A stretch of 49,114 nucleotides of DNA from JBBSBL01 sp038251325 (GTDB lineage: Bacteria > Actinomycetota > Thermoleophilia > Solirubrobacterales > Solirubrobacteraceae): positions 1-49,114 of the forward strand of contig JBBSBL010000015.1 in assembly GCA_038251325.1 (NCBI GenBank), written 5' to 3'. Of the stretch, positions 15,861 through 24,514 are shown in pieces. Made by a program: the position numbers and the translations under genes. The notes beneath the pieces are model-generated. The model was not told the origin of the DNA and searched no databases. It saw only the letters and a list, made by a program, of their open reading frames with translations. Each line of letters starts with the position of its first letter. Within the stretch, counting starts at the first letter, position 1.

Positions 15861-16927
15861 CGGAGCTCATCGTCGGGACCAAGAAGGGCCTCTTCGCGCT
15901 CGAGGGCGAGCCGGGGGCGGAGTTCGAGGTGACCGCGCGCGCGTTCGCCGGCGAGCCGGTCGACTTCGCCACGCGCGATCCGCGCAGCGGCCGGGTGCTG
16001 GCGGGGATGACCTCGCCGTTCTACGGGCCGAAGATCTTCTACGCCGACGACCCGGCGGGCGAGTGGGCCCAGGCCGAGGGCGTGGCGCTGCCGGAGGGCG
16101 GTGACGCGGCGCTCGAGCGGATCTGGGTCATCGTCCCGGGGGAGGAGGAGGGGACGCTCTACGCGGGCGGCGACCCCGGCGTGCTCTTCGAGAGCCGCGA
16201 CGGGGGCGCCACCTGGGAGCTCAACCGCGCGCTGTGGGAGCATCCGACGCGCGGCGCCTGGCAGCCGGGTGGCGGCGGCTTGTGCCTGCACTCGATCGTA
16301 CCGTGGCCCGGGGAGCCCGACCGTCTCGCGATCGCCGTCTCGGCCGCCGGGGTGTGGCTCACCGAGGATCGCGGTCGCTCCTGGCAGCGGGGCAACGAGG
16401 GGCTCGCGGCCCGCTACCTGCCGGAGGCGCCGAGCGAGGAGGAGGAGATCGGGCTCTGCGTGCACCGCCTCCAGCGCTCGCCGGCGCGGCCCGAGCGGAT
16501 CTTCATGCAGTTCCACGGCGGGGTCTACCGCTCCGACGACGCCGGCGCGTCGTGGACCGCCATCGGCGAGGGGCTGCCCTCGGACTTCGGCTTCCCGCTC
16601 GTGCTCGATCCGGCCGACGCCGACAGCGCCTACGTCATCCCCCTCACCGCCGACATGGATCGCGTCACGCCCGACGGGGTCGTGCGCGTCTACGAGACCC
16701 GGGACGCCGGCGCGAGCTGGGCGCCGCGCGGCGACGGGCTCCCCGCGCGCGACGCGTACCTCACCGTCCTGCGCCGGGCGTTCGACGGCGCCGGGGAGGG
16801 GGACGGGCTCGAGCTCTACTTCGGGGCGACCTCGGGCGAGGTGTTCGGCTCCGGCGACGCGGGCGCGACGTGGGCCACCGCCGCCTCGCGCCTGCCGCCC
16901 GTGTACTCCGTCGCCGCGACCCGGTGA
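15857..16927 (+). CDS. BNR/Asp-box repeat (sialidase-fold, YVTN-like) protein
   Basis: A 356-residue beta-propeller protein. Asp-box-like motifs recur: SRDGGATWELN, TEDRGRSWQRG, SDDAGASWTAIG, TRDAGASWAPRG, SGDAGATWATA, each about 60 residues apart, giving five visible blades. No signal peptide is present, so it probably stays in the cytoplasm. Annotated relatives are called exo-alpha-sialidase, but no catalytic Arg triad is evident and enzyme activity should not be assumed. It is translationally coupled to the MoaD-like gene (ATGA) and to the following gene (GTGA). Confidence 0.88.
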   Translation: MTELIVGTKKGLFALEGEPGAEFEVTARAFAGEPVDFATRDPRSGRVLAGMTSPFYGPKIFYADDPAGEWAQAEGVALPEGGDAALERIWVIVPGEEEGTLYAGGDPGVLFESRDGGATWELNRALWEHPTRGAWQPGGGGLCLHSIVPWPGEPDRLAIAVSAAGVWLTEDRGRSWQRGNEGLAARYLPEAPSEEEEIGLCVHRLQRSPARPERIFMQFHGGVYRSDDAGASWTAIGEGLPSDFGFPLVLDPADADSAYVIPLTADMDRVTPDGVVRVYETRDAGASWAPRGDGLPARDAYLTVLRRAFDGAGEGDGLELYFGATSGEVFGSGDAGATWATAASRLPPVYSVAATR

Positions 16928-17754
16928 GCGACGGCGCCTCGTCGCCGGCCGAGCGGTTCATTGCGCTGCACCGCCCCGGCGCGCCCCTGCTCATGCCCAA
17001 CCCCTGGGACGCGGGCTCGGCCCGCCTGCTGGCGTCGCTCGGGTTCGAGGCCCTGGCCACGACGAGCAGCGGCTACGCGGCGACGCTCGGGCGGCTCGAC
17101 GGCGCCGTGACCCGCGAGGAGGCGCTGGGCCACGCGGCGGAGATCGTCGCGGCCACCGACCTCCCGGTCTCCGCCGACCTCGAGAACGGCTTCGCCGACG
17201 ACCCCGCCGGCGTCGCCGAGACGATCGCGCTCGCACGCGCCGCCGGCCTGGCCGGGGCGTCGGTCGAGGACTTCAGCGGCGACGAGGACGAGCCGATCTA
17301 CGAGCTCGCACGGGCGGTGGAGCGCGTCGCGGCCGCCGCGGCGGCCGCGCACGGCGGGACGCAACACTTGATCCTCACCGCCCGGGCCGAGAACCACCTC
17401 CACGGGCGGCCGGACCTCTCGGACACCATCGCCCGCCTGCAGGCCTACCAGGTGGCGGGCGCCGACGTCCTCTACGCGCCCGGTCTCACCGACCTCGCCG
17501 ACATCCGGCTTCTCGTCGCCGAGGTGGACCGCCCCGTGAACGTCCTCGCCCTGCCCGCGGCGCCGCCGGTCGCCGCGCTCGCCGAAGCCGGCGTCAGCCG
17601 GGTCTCGGTCGGCGGCGCATTCGCGTTCGCCGCGCTCGGGGACGTGGTCGAGGCGGCGCGCGAGCTGCGCGAGGACGGGACCTACGGATTCTGGATCCAG
17701 GCGGCCGCGGGGTTGGCGGCGGCGCGGCAGGCCTTCCGCCGCGCCGGCTCGTGA
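16924..17754 (+). CDS. isocitrate lyase/PEP mutase superfamily enzyme
   Basis: A 276-residue TIM-barrel enzyme: LLMPNPWDAGSARLLASLGF, then ATTSSGYAATLG and LPVSADLENGFADD (the acidic metal-binding loop). VEDFSGDEDEPIY and LTARAENHLHG follow, then QVAGADVLYAPGL. This is the oxaloacetate decarboxylase/2-methylisocitrate lyase/PEP phosphonomutase group. The catalytic-loop Cys of true isocitrate lyases (KKCGH) is absent, so C-C lyase or P-C mutase specificity cannot be told. GTG 16924 overlaps the preceding stop, and its own stop overlaps azlC (GTGA), giving a tightly packed operon from moaD to azlD. Confidence 0.9.
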   Translation: MSDGASSPAERFIALHRPGAPLLMPNPWDAGSARLLASLGFEALATTSSGYAATLGRLDGAVTREEALGHAAEIVAATDLPVSADLENGFADDPAGVAETIALARAAGLAGASVEDFSGDEDEPIYELARAVERVAAAAAAAHGGTQHLILTARAENHLHGRPDLSDTIARLQAYQVAGADVLYAPGLTDLADIRLLVAEVDRPVNVLALPAAPPVAALAEAGVSRVSVGGAFAFAALGDVVEAARELREDGTYGFWIQAAAGLAAARQAFRRAGS

Positions 17755-18449
17755 CCGGGCGCCCGGGCCGGGCCACCGCGCCACCCCAGGGCGACCCGCC
17801 GGCGAGCTACGCCGACGGCGCCCGGGCCGGCCTGCCGTTCGCGATCTCCGTCTTCGCCGTCGGCATCTCCTTCGGGGTGCTGGCCACCGAGATCGGCTGG
17901 GGCCCGGTGGCGCCGATCGTGATCTCCGCCGTGGTCTTCTCCGGCTCCGCGCAGTTCGCGCTGGCCACCGTGCTCGGCGGCGGGGGCAGCGCGGCGGCCG
18001 CCGTGCTCGCCGCGCTGCTCGTGAACCTCCGCTACCTGCCGATGGGGCTGGCGATCGCCCCCTCGCTGCTCGGCGGGCGCTGGCGGCGGGCGCTGGAGGC
18101 GCAGGCGGTCGTCGACTCCTCCTGGGTGCTCGCCGCGCGGCGCGACGGCACGTTCGACCGCAGGATCCTGATCGGCTCGACCGTGCCTCAGTACCTCGGG
18201 TGGGTCGCCGGGACCGCCGTCGGCGCATTCGGCGTCGACCTCATCCGAGATCCGGCGGCGCTCGGGCTCGACGCCCTCTTCCCGGCGTTCTTCCTCGTCC
18301 TGCTCGCAGAGGATCTGCGCCGCCGCCGGGCCCGGGTGGTGGCGGCGCTCGGCGCGGTGATCGCGCTCGTGCTCATCCCGGTCAGCCCGGTCGGTGTGCC
18401 CGTGCTCGTCGCCGCGGGCGCGGCGCTGCTCGGAGTGCGGCGCCCGTGA
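17751..18449 (+). CDS. azlC: AzlC, branched-chain amino acid exporter subunit
   Basis: The 232-residue membrane protein has the AzlC/YgaZ signature: GLPFAISVFAVGISFGVLA, VVFSGSAQFALATV, LLVNLRYLPMGLAIAP. Several hydrophobic helices follow. With AzlD (YgaH) it forms an exporter of valine and related amino acids. GTG 17751 overlaps the upstream stop (GTGA) and the stop overlaps azlD by 4 bp. Length is normal. Confidence 0.93.
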   Translation: MTGRPGRATAPPQGDPPASYADGARAGLPFAISVFAVGISFGVLATEIGWGPVAPIVISAVVFSGSAQFALATVLGGGGSAAAAVLAALLVNLRYLPMGLAIAPSLLGGRWRRALEAQAVVDSSWVLAARRDGTFDRRILIGSTVPQYLGWVAGTAVGAFGVDLIRDPAALGLDALFPAFFLVLLAEDLRRRRARVVAALGAVIALVLIPVSPVGVPVLVAAGAALLGVRRP

Positions 18450-18754
18450 GCGGCCTCTGGGCGCCGGTGGCCGCCGTCGCGGCGATCGTCGCGGCGACGA
18501 AGGCGGCCGGCCCGCTGCTGATCGGCCGGCGCGACCTGCCGGCGTGGGCGCTCCGCGTCGTCGCCCTGCTGCCCGCTGCGCTGCTCTCGGCGCTCATCGT
18601 CGTCGAGACGTTGAGCGTCGGGCGGGAGCTGGTGCTCGACGCCCGCGCGGCCGGGGTGGGGGCCACCGGTGTGGCGCTCGCCCTCCGCGCCCCGCTGCTC
18701 GTGGCGATCGGGGTCGCGCCGGTGGTCACGGCCCTCCTGCGCGCCGTGGCTTGA
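18446..18754 (+). CDS. azlD: AzlD, branched-chain amino acid exporter small subunit
   Basis: A 102-residue protein with three to four hydrophobic helices: WAPVAAVAAIVAATKAAGP, then LRVVALLPAALLSALIVVET and ALRAPLLVAIGVAPVVTALL. This matches the YgaH/AzlD family that partners AzlC. GTG 18446 overlaps the azlC stop in GTGA. Last gene of the coupled unit that begins at 15588; the next gene has its own promoter. Confidence 0.92.
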   Translation: MSGLWAPVAAVAAIVAATKAAGPLLIGRRDLPAWALRVVALLPAALLSALIVVETLSVGRELVLDARAAGVGATGVALALRAPLLVAIGVAPVVTALLRAVA

Positions 18755-18774
18755 GCCCGCGGCGGCGCTCCGCG

Positions 18775-18780
18775 TAGGCT
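18775..18780 (+). promoter_or_regulatory. -10 element TAGGCT upstream of the methyltransferase
   Basis: TAGGCT ends 10 nt before the GTG at 18791; no Shine-Dalgarno lies between. Confidence 0.45.
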
Positions 18781-18790
18781 CGCGCGGACC

Positions 18791-19540
18791 GTGTGCGCCG
18801 ATCTCCACCCCCTCGTCGCCGCCGGCTTCGCCGCCGCGGCGGCCGGCGACGCCTATGAGGCGGGGCGACCCGACTTCCCGCCCGCGGCGGTCGCCGCGCT
18901 CGACCTGCCCGCCGGCGCCCGCGTCCTGGATCTGGCGGCGGGCACCGGCAAGCTCACCCGCGCCCTGCGGGCCGCCGGCCATCCCGTCGCCGCCGTGGAG
19001 CCGCTGGCCGGGATGCGCGCGGGCATCGAGGCCGAGGAGGTGCTCGAGGGGACGGCCGAGGCGATCCCGCTGCCGGACGCGAGCGTCGAGGCCGTCACGG
19101 TCGGCGACGCCTGGCACTGGTTCGACGCCGAGCCCGCGGCCGCCGAGGTGGCGCGAGTCCTGCGGCCCGGTGGGCGGCTCGCGCTGCTGGGCCAGTTCCC
19201 GCTGCCGCCCGAGGACGGGAGCGCGTGGTTCGTGGTGCTCGGCGATGCCGTCAGCCGGCTCCTCGCGGCCCACCCGGCCTTCGTCGCCGACCGGGGTCGC
19301 GGCGCCCTGATCGCCCATCCGGGGTTCGGTCCGTTGGAGGAGCGCGCCGTCGAGCACCGCCAGGAGACCGACGCCGCGGGGGTCCTCGCCTACGTCGCAA
19401 CGCTGTCGCCGGTCGCCGCGATGGCCCCGGACGAACGCGCCGCCTTCCTGCGGCCGCTGGCCGAGGCGCTGCCGGCAGGGCCGATCGCTCAGCGCTTCCT
19501 CGTTCGGATCGAGCTCGCCCGCCGCGACGCGCACCGGTAG
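18791..19540 (+). CDS. class I SAM-dependent methyltransferase
   Basis: A 249-residue protein with methyltransferase motif I VLDLAAGTGKLTRAL, motif II-like AVEPLAGMR, the LPDASVEAVTVGDAWHWF segment typical of the Methyltransf_11 family, and VLRPGGRLALLG. The acceptor substrate cannot be inferred. GTG 18791 lies near a TAGGCT box and the domain begins within 10 residues. It stands alone between azlD and the transglutaminase gene, each with its own promoter-like hexamer. Confidence 0.92.
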   Translation: MCADLHPLVAAGFAAAAAGDAYEAGRPDFPPAAVAALDLPAGARVLDLAAGTGKLTRALRAAGHPVAAVEPLAGMRAGIEAEEVLEGTAEAIPLPDASVEAVTVGDAWHWFDAEPAAAEVARVLRPGGRLALLGQFPLPPEDGSAWFVVLGDAVSRLLAAHPAFVADRGRGALIAHPGFGPLEERAVEHRQETDAAGVLAYVATLSPVAAMAPDERAAFLRPLAEALPAGPIAQRFLVRIELARRDAHR

Positions 19541-19576
19541 GCCCCGCGGTGGGCGCGGCCGCGGCCGGGCGGCCTC

Positions 19577-19582
19577 TACCAT
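19577..19582 (+). promoter_or_regulatory. -10 element TACCAT, leaderless start of the transglutaminase gene
   Basis: TACCAT ends 9 nt before the ATG at 19592. Confidence 0.5.
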
Positions 19583-19591
19583 GCCCGCCCC

Positions 19592-20467
19592 ATGCGCTTC
19601 GAGATCCGCTACGAAAGCGAGTACCGCTACGACCGGCCGGTGGTCGGGAACCTGAACCGCCTGCGGATGCGGCCGGCCTCGGGCGGCGTGCAGCGCTCCG
19701 AGCACTTCGACGTGCGGATGACGCCGGACGGGATGCTGCACCGCTACGCCGACCTGTTCGGCAACGACGTCGTCGAGGTGCTCGTGCCCGGTGCCCATCA
19801 GATTCTCCATCTCGAGGTCGACGCGCTGGTGGCGACCACCTCGCCGATCCCGCCGCCGGAGTCGCCCTTCGCGCACCTCCGCGGCGAGGGATACCGGGAG
19901 ACGGCCGGGCCCTACCTCGGGCAGACGCTGCCCGAGATCCCGGACCTCGGAGGGCTCGTCGCCGAGGTGCGGCAGGGCTCGCCCGCCGAGACACTGCGCG
20001 CGGTGACCACGCTGCTGGGAGAGCGGCTGACCTACACGCCGGGGGCGACGAACGTCGACAGCACGGTCGCGGACTTCCTCGCCGCCGGCGGCGGCGTCTG
20101 CCAGGACTTCGCCCACCTGGCGCTGATGCTGCTGCGCGAGCACGACATCGCCGCCCGCTACGTCTCCGGCTACTTCTACACCGTCCCTGCCGGCTCCGGC
20201 GAGGACGTGGCTTCGGCCGAGGTCCAGACCCATGCGTGGGTCGAGGCGCTGCTGCCGGTCCCGGGCGACGACGAGCCGCCGGTGTGGTTCGCCGTGGACC
20301 CCACGAACGGCATCGTCGCGGGGGAGAGCCACGTGAAGATCGGCCACGGCCGGATGTACTCCGACGTCCCGCCGGTCGAGGGCACCTTCGCCGGGGACGC
20401 GGCGAGCACGGTCGAGTCGCACGTCACGATGACGCGCCTCGAGACCCCGGAGCTTCAGGGCGCGTAG
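19592..20467 (+). CDS. transglutaminase-like cysteine protease family protein
   Basis: A 291-residue protein with the bacterial transglutaminase N-terminal domain (MRFEIRYESEYRYDRPVVGN) and the TGc catalytic core. The triad is visible: Cys170 in GGGVCQDFAHL, a His in TQTHAWVEALLP-type context (QTHAWVEALLP), and an Asp in WFAVDPTNG. The N-terminal style (dimethyl-pattern LNRLRMRP) is that of proteins usually found with alpha-E/circularly permuted ATP-grasp genes. Those partners are not in this window. No signal peptide; cytoplasmic. Confidence 0.92.
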   Translation: MRFEIRYESEYRYDRPVVGNLNRLRMRPASGGVQRSEHFDVRMTPDGMLHRYADLFGNDVVEVLVPGAHQILHLEVDALVATTSPIPPPESPFAHLRGEGYRETAGPYLGQTLPEIPDLGGLVAEVRQGSPAETLRAVTTLLGERLTYTPGATNVDSTVADFLAAGGGVCQDFAHLALMLLREHDIAARYVSGYFYTVPAGSGEDVASAEVQTHAWVEALLPVPGDDEPPVWFAVDPTNGIVAGESHVKIGHGRMYSDVPPVEGTFAGDAASTVESHVTMTRLETPELQGA

Positions 20468-20534
20468 CTGAACAGTCGGTGAACCCGGGGCCGCTCGGCC
20501 CTTGGCGGCCCACTGACGGGGGACAATCGGCGGC

Positions 20535-22265
20535 GTGATCCTGCTCGCCGCCTTCGCGCTGCTCGCCGGCGCCGCGACCGCGCTCTCGCCGTGCGTGCTC
20601 CCGGTCCTCCCGGCCGCGCTCGCCGCCGGCGCGACCGGCGGGCGCCGCCGGCCGCTCGGCGTCGTCACCGGGCTCTGGGTCTCCTTCACCTTCGCCACGG
20701 TCGCGCTGGTCTACGTGATCGACGCGCTCGGGCTGCCCGACGACCTGCTGCGCACGCTGGCGATCGTCGTGCTCATCGGGTTCGGCCTCGCGCTGGTGGT
20801 GCCGCCGCTCGGGGCCCGGGTCGAGGCGTGGCTCTCGCGACTCGCGCCGCGGGCCCCCGGCGCCCAGGGGCAGGGGTTCTGGTCCGGGGTGCTGCTCGGC
20901 GCCGGGCTCGGGCTCGTCTACGCGCCCTGCGCCGGGCCGATCCTCGCGGGCGTCATCACGGTCTCCGCGGCGCAGCCGTTCACGGCCGGGCGGCTCCTCG
21001 TCGCGCTGGCCTACGGGGCTGGGTCCGCCGCGGTCCTCTACGGCCTCATGCTCGGCGGCCGGCGGGTGAGTGCGCCACTCGCGCGGCGCAGCGGCGCGTT
21101 CTCGGTCGCCATGGGCGCGGTCATGCTCGTCGTGGCGGTGGCGATGCTGGCGCGCTGGGACACCCGCTTCGAGACGGCGATCGCCAGCGATCTCCCGTCC
21201 TTCCTCGTCGATCCCGCACGCGGCGTCGAGGACTCGGCCGCCGCGCGCACGCGCCTCGCCGCCCTGCGCGGCGACCGGCGGCGCGGGTTCGACCGCCCCG
21301 CCGCCCGCGCCGCCCCCGCCGCGGACCTGCCGGTGCTCGGCACGGCGCCCGACTTCACGGGGACCCAGCGCTGGTTCAACACCCGCGGCGGGCGGCCGCT
21401 GAGCCTCGCCGGCCTGCGCGGGCGGGTCGTCCTCGTGGACTTCTGGACCTACTCGTGCATCAACTGCCTGCGCACCCTTCCGTATCTCCGCGCCTGGGAC
21501 GCCCGCTACCGCGCGAAGGGACTCACGATCGTCGGCGTCCACACGCCCGAGTTCCCGTTCGAGCGCTCGGCGTCGAACGTCGCCGACGCCGTCGCGCAGA
21601 ACGGCATCCGCTACCCGGTCGCCCAGGACAACGACCAGGCGACCTGGAACGCGTGGGGCAATCAGTACTGGCCGGCCGAGTACCTCGTCGACGCCCGCGG
21701 ACGCGTGCGTTCGGCGCACTTCGGCGAGGGGGAGTACACCGCCAAGGAGCGCGACATCCGGGCGCTGCTGGCGGAGGCGGGCGCCGGGCGCCTCGGGGGG
21801 ATGACCCATGCCCGCGGGGAGTCGGTGGTCGGGGCCGCGACCCCGGAGTCCTACCTCGGCGCCGCGCGGGCCGAGCGCTTCGTCAACGGCTCGCTCTCGC
21901 CGGGCGAGCGCGACTTCGGGGCCCTGCGCGGCGACCCGCCGGACAACGGTTTGGCCTACGGCGGGCGTTGGACGATCTCGCCGGACGCCGCCCAGGCGGG
22001 ACCGGGCGCGACGCTCGCGCTCACCTTCACCGCGAAGCGGGTCCACCTCGTTCTCGGCTCGCCGGGCCGGCCGCGCCCAGTCTCCGTCCGGCTCGACGGT
22101 CGCCCGCTGCCCGACCGCCTCGCCGGTCGCGACGTGCGCGGCGGGGTGGCGAGGGTCGACTTCCAGCGCCTCTACCGGCTCGTGGACCTTCCGCGGCCCG
22201 GGCGTCACACGCTCGTCCTGCACTTCGCGCCGGGGGTCTCGGGCTACGCGTTCACCTTCGGCTGA
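20535..22265 (+). CDS. DipZ-like CcdA/thioredoxin fusion
   Basis: A 576-residue fusion. Residues 1-215 are a six-helix CcdA/DsbD-beta domain with the redox Cys pair in LSPCVLPVLPAA and VYAPCAGPI. Residues about 270-420 are a thioredoxin fold with the CxxC in WTYSCINCLRTLPYL. The C-terminal 140 residues form a beta-rich domain as in mycobacterial DipZ. The protein would carry reducing equivalents across the membrane to extracytoplasmic thiols. GTG 20535 has GACAAT 7 nt upstream. The adjoining genes act on the envelope, which fits. Confidence 0.93.
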   Translation: MILLAAFALLAGAATALSPCVLPVLPAALAAGATGGRRRPLGVVTGLWVSFTFATVALVYVIDALGLPDDLLRTLAIVVLIGFGLALVVPPLGARVEAWLSRLAPRAPGAQGQGFWSGVLLGAGLGLVYAPCAGPILAGVITVSAAQPFTAGRLLVALAYGAGSAAVLYGLMLGGRRVSAPLARRSGAFSVAMGAVMLVVAVAMLARWDTRFETAIASDLPSFLVDPARGVEDSAAARTRLAALRGDRRRGFDRPAARAAPAADLPVLGTAPDFTGTQRWFNTRGGRPLSLAGLRGRVVLVDFWTYSCINCLRTLPYLRAWDARYRAKGLTIVGVHTPEFPFERSASNVADAVAQNGIRYPVAQDNDQATWNAWGNQYWPAEYLVDARGRVRSAHFGEGEYTAKERDIRALLAEAGAGRLGGMTHARGESVVGAATPESYLGAARAERFVNGSLSPGERDFGALRGDPPDNGLAYGGRWTISPDAAQAGPGATLALTFTAKRVHLVLGSPGRPRPVSVRLDGRPLPDRLAGRDVRGGVARVDFQRLYRLVDLPRPGRHTLVLHFAPGVSGYAFTFG

Positions 22266-22305
22266 TCGCCGCTGCGCGCCGGGCGGTCTGGCACCATCCC
22301 GCGCC

Positions 22306-23568
22306 ATGTCGCCCGTCGTCCATCCCGCCCGGGAGGTCCGCTCCGGCCGGCCCGAAGCGATCGTCCCGGCCCTCTGGCGGCGGGCGCTCGCGGTCACGGC
22401 GACCGCGATCGCGATGCTCGCGCTCGGCGTCGGCCCGGCGTCGGCCGGACGCCTCGAGGACGCGAGCGGAGACACCCGTGGCCCGCTCGACCTCCGCGCC
22501 GTCGCGCTCGCCCAGGACGGCCCGGACCTGGTCTGGGTCGTCCGCACCGGCGGGCGGCTCACCGCCAGTGCGCTCGGCCGGGGAGGAAGGAGCCTGTGCC
22601 TGCTCACGGCGAACGCCGGCGGGCGCCGCGAGCTCTGTCTCGTGGTCCGGTCAGGCGTCGCCCGCCTGCGCCGCGCGACGCTGCGGGCCGACGGCACGAC
22701 CGGGCAGGGGCGGCTCGTCGCGGCGCGCATCGTGCGGCCGGGGGTCAACCAGCTCCGCGCCCGCTTCACGCCGGCGGCTGCGGGGCTGCGGGTGGGCGGC
22801 TTCCGGTGGCGGGTGCGCAGCACCTGGCGCGAGGCCGGGGTCTGCGGCTCCGATCGCGGCGCGGGCGAGCGGCGCTGCCTCGATCTCGCCCCCGGCGGCC
22901 CGGCGGCGCGGGGCGTCGTCCGCACCCCGGTCCCGGTCGGCTGCACCGCCGCCGGCCCGTCCTTCCACCAGAACGGTCCACGCGGCTCGCGGGCGGTCGC
23001 CTTCGGCCTCGACGACGGCCCGAGTCCCTACACCCCGGGCATGCTCGACGTCCTGCGCCGCAACGGCGCCCACGCCACGTTCTTCGAGGTCGGCCAGAAC
23101 GTCGCCGGCCGGGGCGCGGTCATGCGCCGCATCCTCGCCGAGGGCCACTCGATCGGCGACCACTCCTGGAGCCACCCGGTGCTCTCGGGCGGCGGCGGCT
23201 TCGCGGCGGGGCAGATCTCCTCCACCGCGCGGGCCATCCACGGCGCCACCGCCTTCACCCCGTGCCTGTTCCGCCCGCCCTACGGCGCGGTGAGCGGCGC
23301 CCTCGTCGCGGTTGCCCGCGCGCAGCGGATGCTCACGATCAACTGGGACGTCGACCCGCGCGATTGGTCCACCCCGGGCACCGGGGCGATCGTCAGCCGC
23401 GTCCTGAGCCAGATCCGACCGGGGTCGATCGTCGTCATGCACGACGGCGGCGGCCCGCGCGGCCAGTCGGTGTCGGCCATGGGGCAGATCCTCCCGGCGC
23501 TGCGGCGCCGGGGCCTGCACGCGGTGACGATCGAGCGACTCCTGGGCCTCCGGCTGCGCTACTCCTGA
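22306..23568 (+). CDS. secreted polysaccharide deacetylase (NodB domain)
   Basis: The 420-residue product has a signal-anchor-like segment at residues 28-48 (cleavage near PASA). A beta-rich N-terminal region of unknown function follows (50-200), then the NodB homology domain (230-415). Metal-binding and catalytic residues are visible: Asp236/237 in FGLDDGPS, His286 and His290 in HSIGDHSWSH, RPPYGA, and WDVDPRDW. The Thr/Ser-Phe-Asp-Asp motif reads GLDD here, a mild variant. It probably trims N-acetyl groups of peptidoglycan or another wall glycan. CACCAT lies 8 nt before ATG 22306. Confidence 0.92.
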   Translation: MSPVVHPAREVRSGRPEAIVPALWRRALAVTATAIAMLALGVGPASAGRLEDASGDTRGPLDLRAVALAQDGPDLVWVVRTGGRLTASALGRGGRSLCLLTANAGGRRELCLVVRSGVARLRRATLRADGTTGQGRLVAARIVRPGVNQLRARFTPAAAGLRVGGFRWRVRSTWREAGVCGSDRGAGERRCLDLAPGGPAARGVVRTPVPVGCTAAGPSFHQNGPRGSRAVAFGLDDGPSPYTPGMLDVLRRNGAHATFFEVGQNVAGRGAVMRRILAEGHSIGDHSWSHPVLSGGGGFAAGQISSTARAIHGATAFTPCLFRPPYGAVSGALVAVARAQRMLTINWDVDPRDWSTPGTGAIVSRVLSQIRPGSIVVMHDGGGPRGQSVSAMGQILPALRRRGLHAVTIERLLGLRLRYS

Positions 23569-23575
23569 GATCGCG

Positions 23576-24292
23576 GTGACCGACGCCGGCTCACCTCGCA
23601 TCCTCGTCGCCCAGCACGACCGCGACACGCCACTCGGGCTGCTGGAGGCCCCCCTACGGGCGGCCGGCTGCGCGCTCGACGTGTGGCACGCCCGCCGCGA
23701 GCCCGCGCCGGAGCTCGATGGCGCCGCCGGGCTCGTCGTCCTCGGCAGCGAGGTCCATCCCACTCAGGACGCCGACCACCCGTGGCTGACCGCCTCGCGC
23801 GAGCTGACGCGCGACGCGCTCGCCGCGGAGCTGCCCGTGCTCGGAGTCTGTCTCGGCAGCCAGCTCCTCGCCCAGGCGGCGGGTGGCGAGGCCGGGCCGA
23901 TCGGGCGGCTCGAGATCGGCTGGCTCCCGCTCGACCCGGTCGACGGCGCGGGGCGGGATCCGCTGCTCTCGGCGGTTCCGCCCGCGGGCTATCGGGCGTT
24001 CCAGTGGCACGAGCACGGCTTCACGGTCCCGCCCGGCGCGGGCCTGCTGGCGCGCACGGGCGAGGGCGACCAGGCCTTCCGCGTCGACGGGCGCCCCGCG
24101 TGGGGCATCCAGTTCCACGTCGAGGCGGACCCGGAGATCATCGGCCCCTGGGTGGCGGAGAACGACGCGCGGCTGCGCGCGATGGGGATCGATCCCGAGG
24201 CGTTGATGGCCGAGTCGGCCGAGCGGAACGCGGCGAACACGGCGGTGGCGAGCGCGATGGCCGAGGGCTTCGCCGGGGTGGTTCGGAGCTAG
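23576..24292 (+). CDS. class I glutamine amidotransferase (GMP synthase-like domain)
   Basis: A stand-alone 238-residue GATase: nucleophile Cys92 in VLGVCLGSQLLAQAAGG, and His in WGIQFHVEADPEI with the following Glu. No synthetase domain is attached and the neighbours do not reveal the acceptor. Relatives include gamma-glutamyl hydrolase-like and YfeJ-type enzymes. GTG 23576 is 7 bp after the deacetylase stop. The end of the gene is 30 bp before the riboswitch promoter. Confidence 0.9.
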   Translation: MTDAGSPRILVAQHDRDTPLGLLEAPLRAAGCALDVWHARREPAPELDGAAGLVVLGSEVHPTQDADHPWLTASRELTRDALAAELPVLGVCLGSQLLAQAAGGEAGPIGRLEIGWLPLDPVDGAGRDPLLSAVPPAGYRAFQWHEHGFTVPPGAGLLARTGEGDQAFRVDGRPAWGIQFHVEADPEIIGPWVAENDARLRAMGIDPEALMAESAERNAANTAVASAMAEGFAGVVRS

Positions 24293-24321
24293 CGGTGGCG
24301 CGAAGTTCCGCCCGATCCCGC

Positions 24322-24327
24322 TAGACT
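24322..24327 (+). promoter_or_regulatory. -10 element TAGACT ahead of the riboswitch
   Basis: TAGACT, identical to the ssrA -10, stands about 25 bp before the riboswitch core. Here the transcript has a long structured leader, unlike the leaderless genes. Confidence 0.5.
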
Positions 24328-24344
24328 GCCGCCCTCGTAGCAGG

Positions 24345-24507
24345 ACGTACACGCCGAGTCTCCACCGGTCCGCACGGTGGAGAACGGGGGACCCACCGGG
24401 CCGGAACGTTCGGCCCAGGGGCGAATCGCCGCATCGCCGCGGCGTAGCGCAGCTTCAGCGCGAGCCCGTCAGCTCACCCCGTAGGCGCCGCGAAGCGAAG
24501 GGAGAAC
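24345..24507 (+). promoter_or_regulatory. c-di-AMP (ydaO/yuaA) riboswitch
   Basis: The leader of the Rpf-like gene shows the conserved ydaO blocks in order. CGCCGAGTC is at 24352. CTCCACC and GGTGGAG form a stem at 24360-24381, and AACGGGGGACCCA follows it. GGGGCGAATCGCCG runs across 24418-24431. GAGCCCGTCAGCTCACCCCG starts at 24462, then TAGGCG and AAGGGAG near 24500. In Bacillus and actinobacteria this RNA binds cyclic di-AMP and turns off wall hydrolase and osmolyte genes. Its position right before a secreted resuscitation-promoting-factor gene is the known arrangement. Boundaries are approximate. Confidence 0.88.
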
Positions 24508-24514
24508 GTCGCCC

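Noticed and set aside
18188..20698. 836-codon minus-strand frame opposite azlC, azlD, methyltransferase and transglutaminase
   Set aside because: All four plus-strand genes have clear motifs and coupled starts; the antisense product has none.
20424..22946. 840-codon minus-strand frame opposite the DipZ-like gene
   Set aside because: Shadow of a gene with clear CcdA and thioredoxin motifs; product is biased Arg/Pro/Ala sequence.
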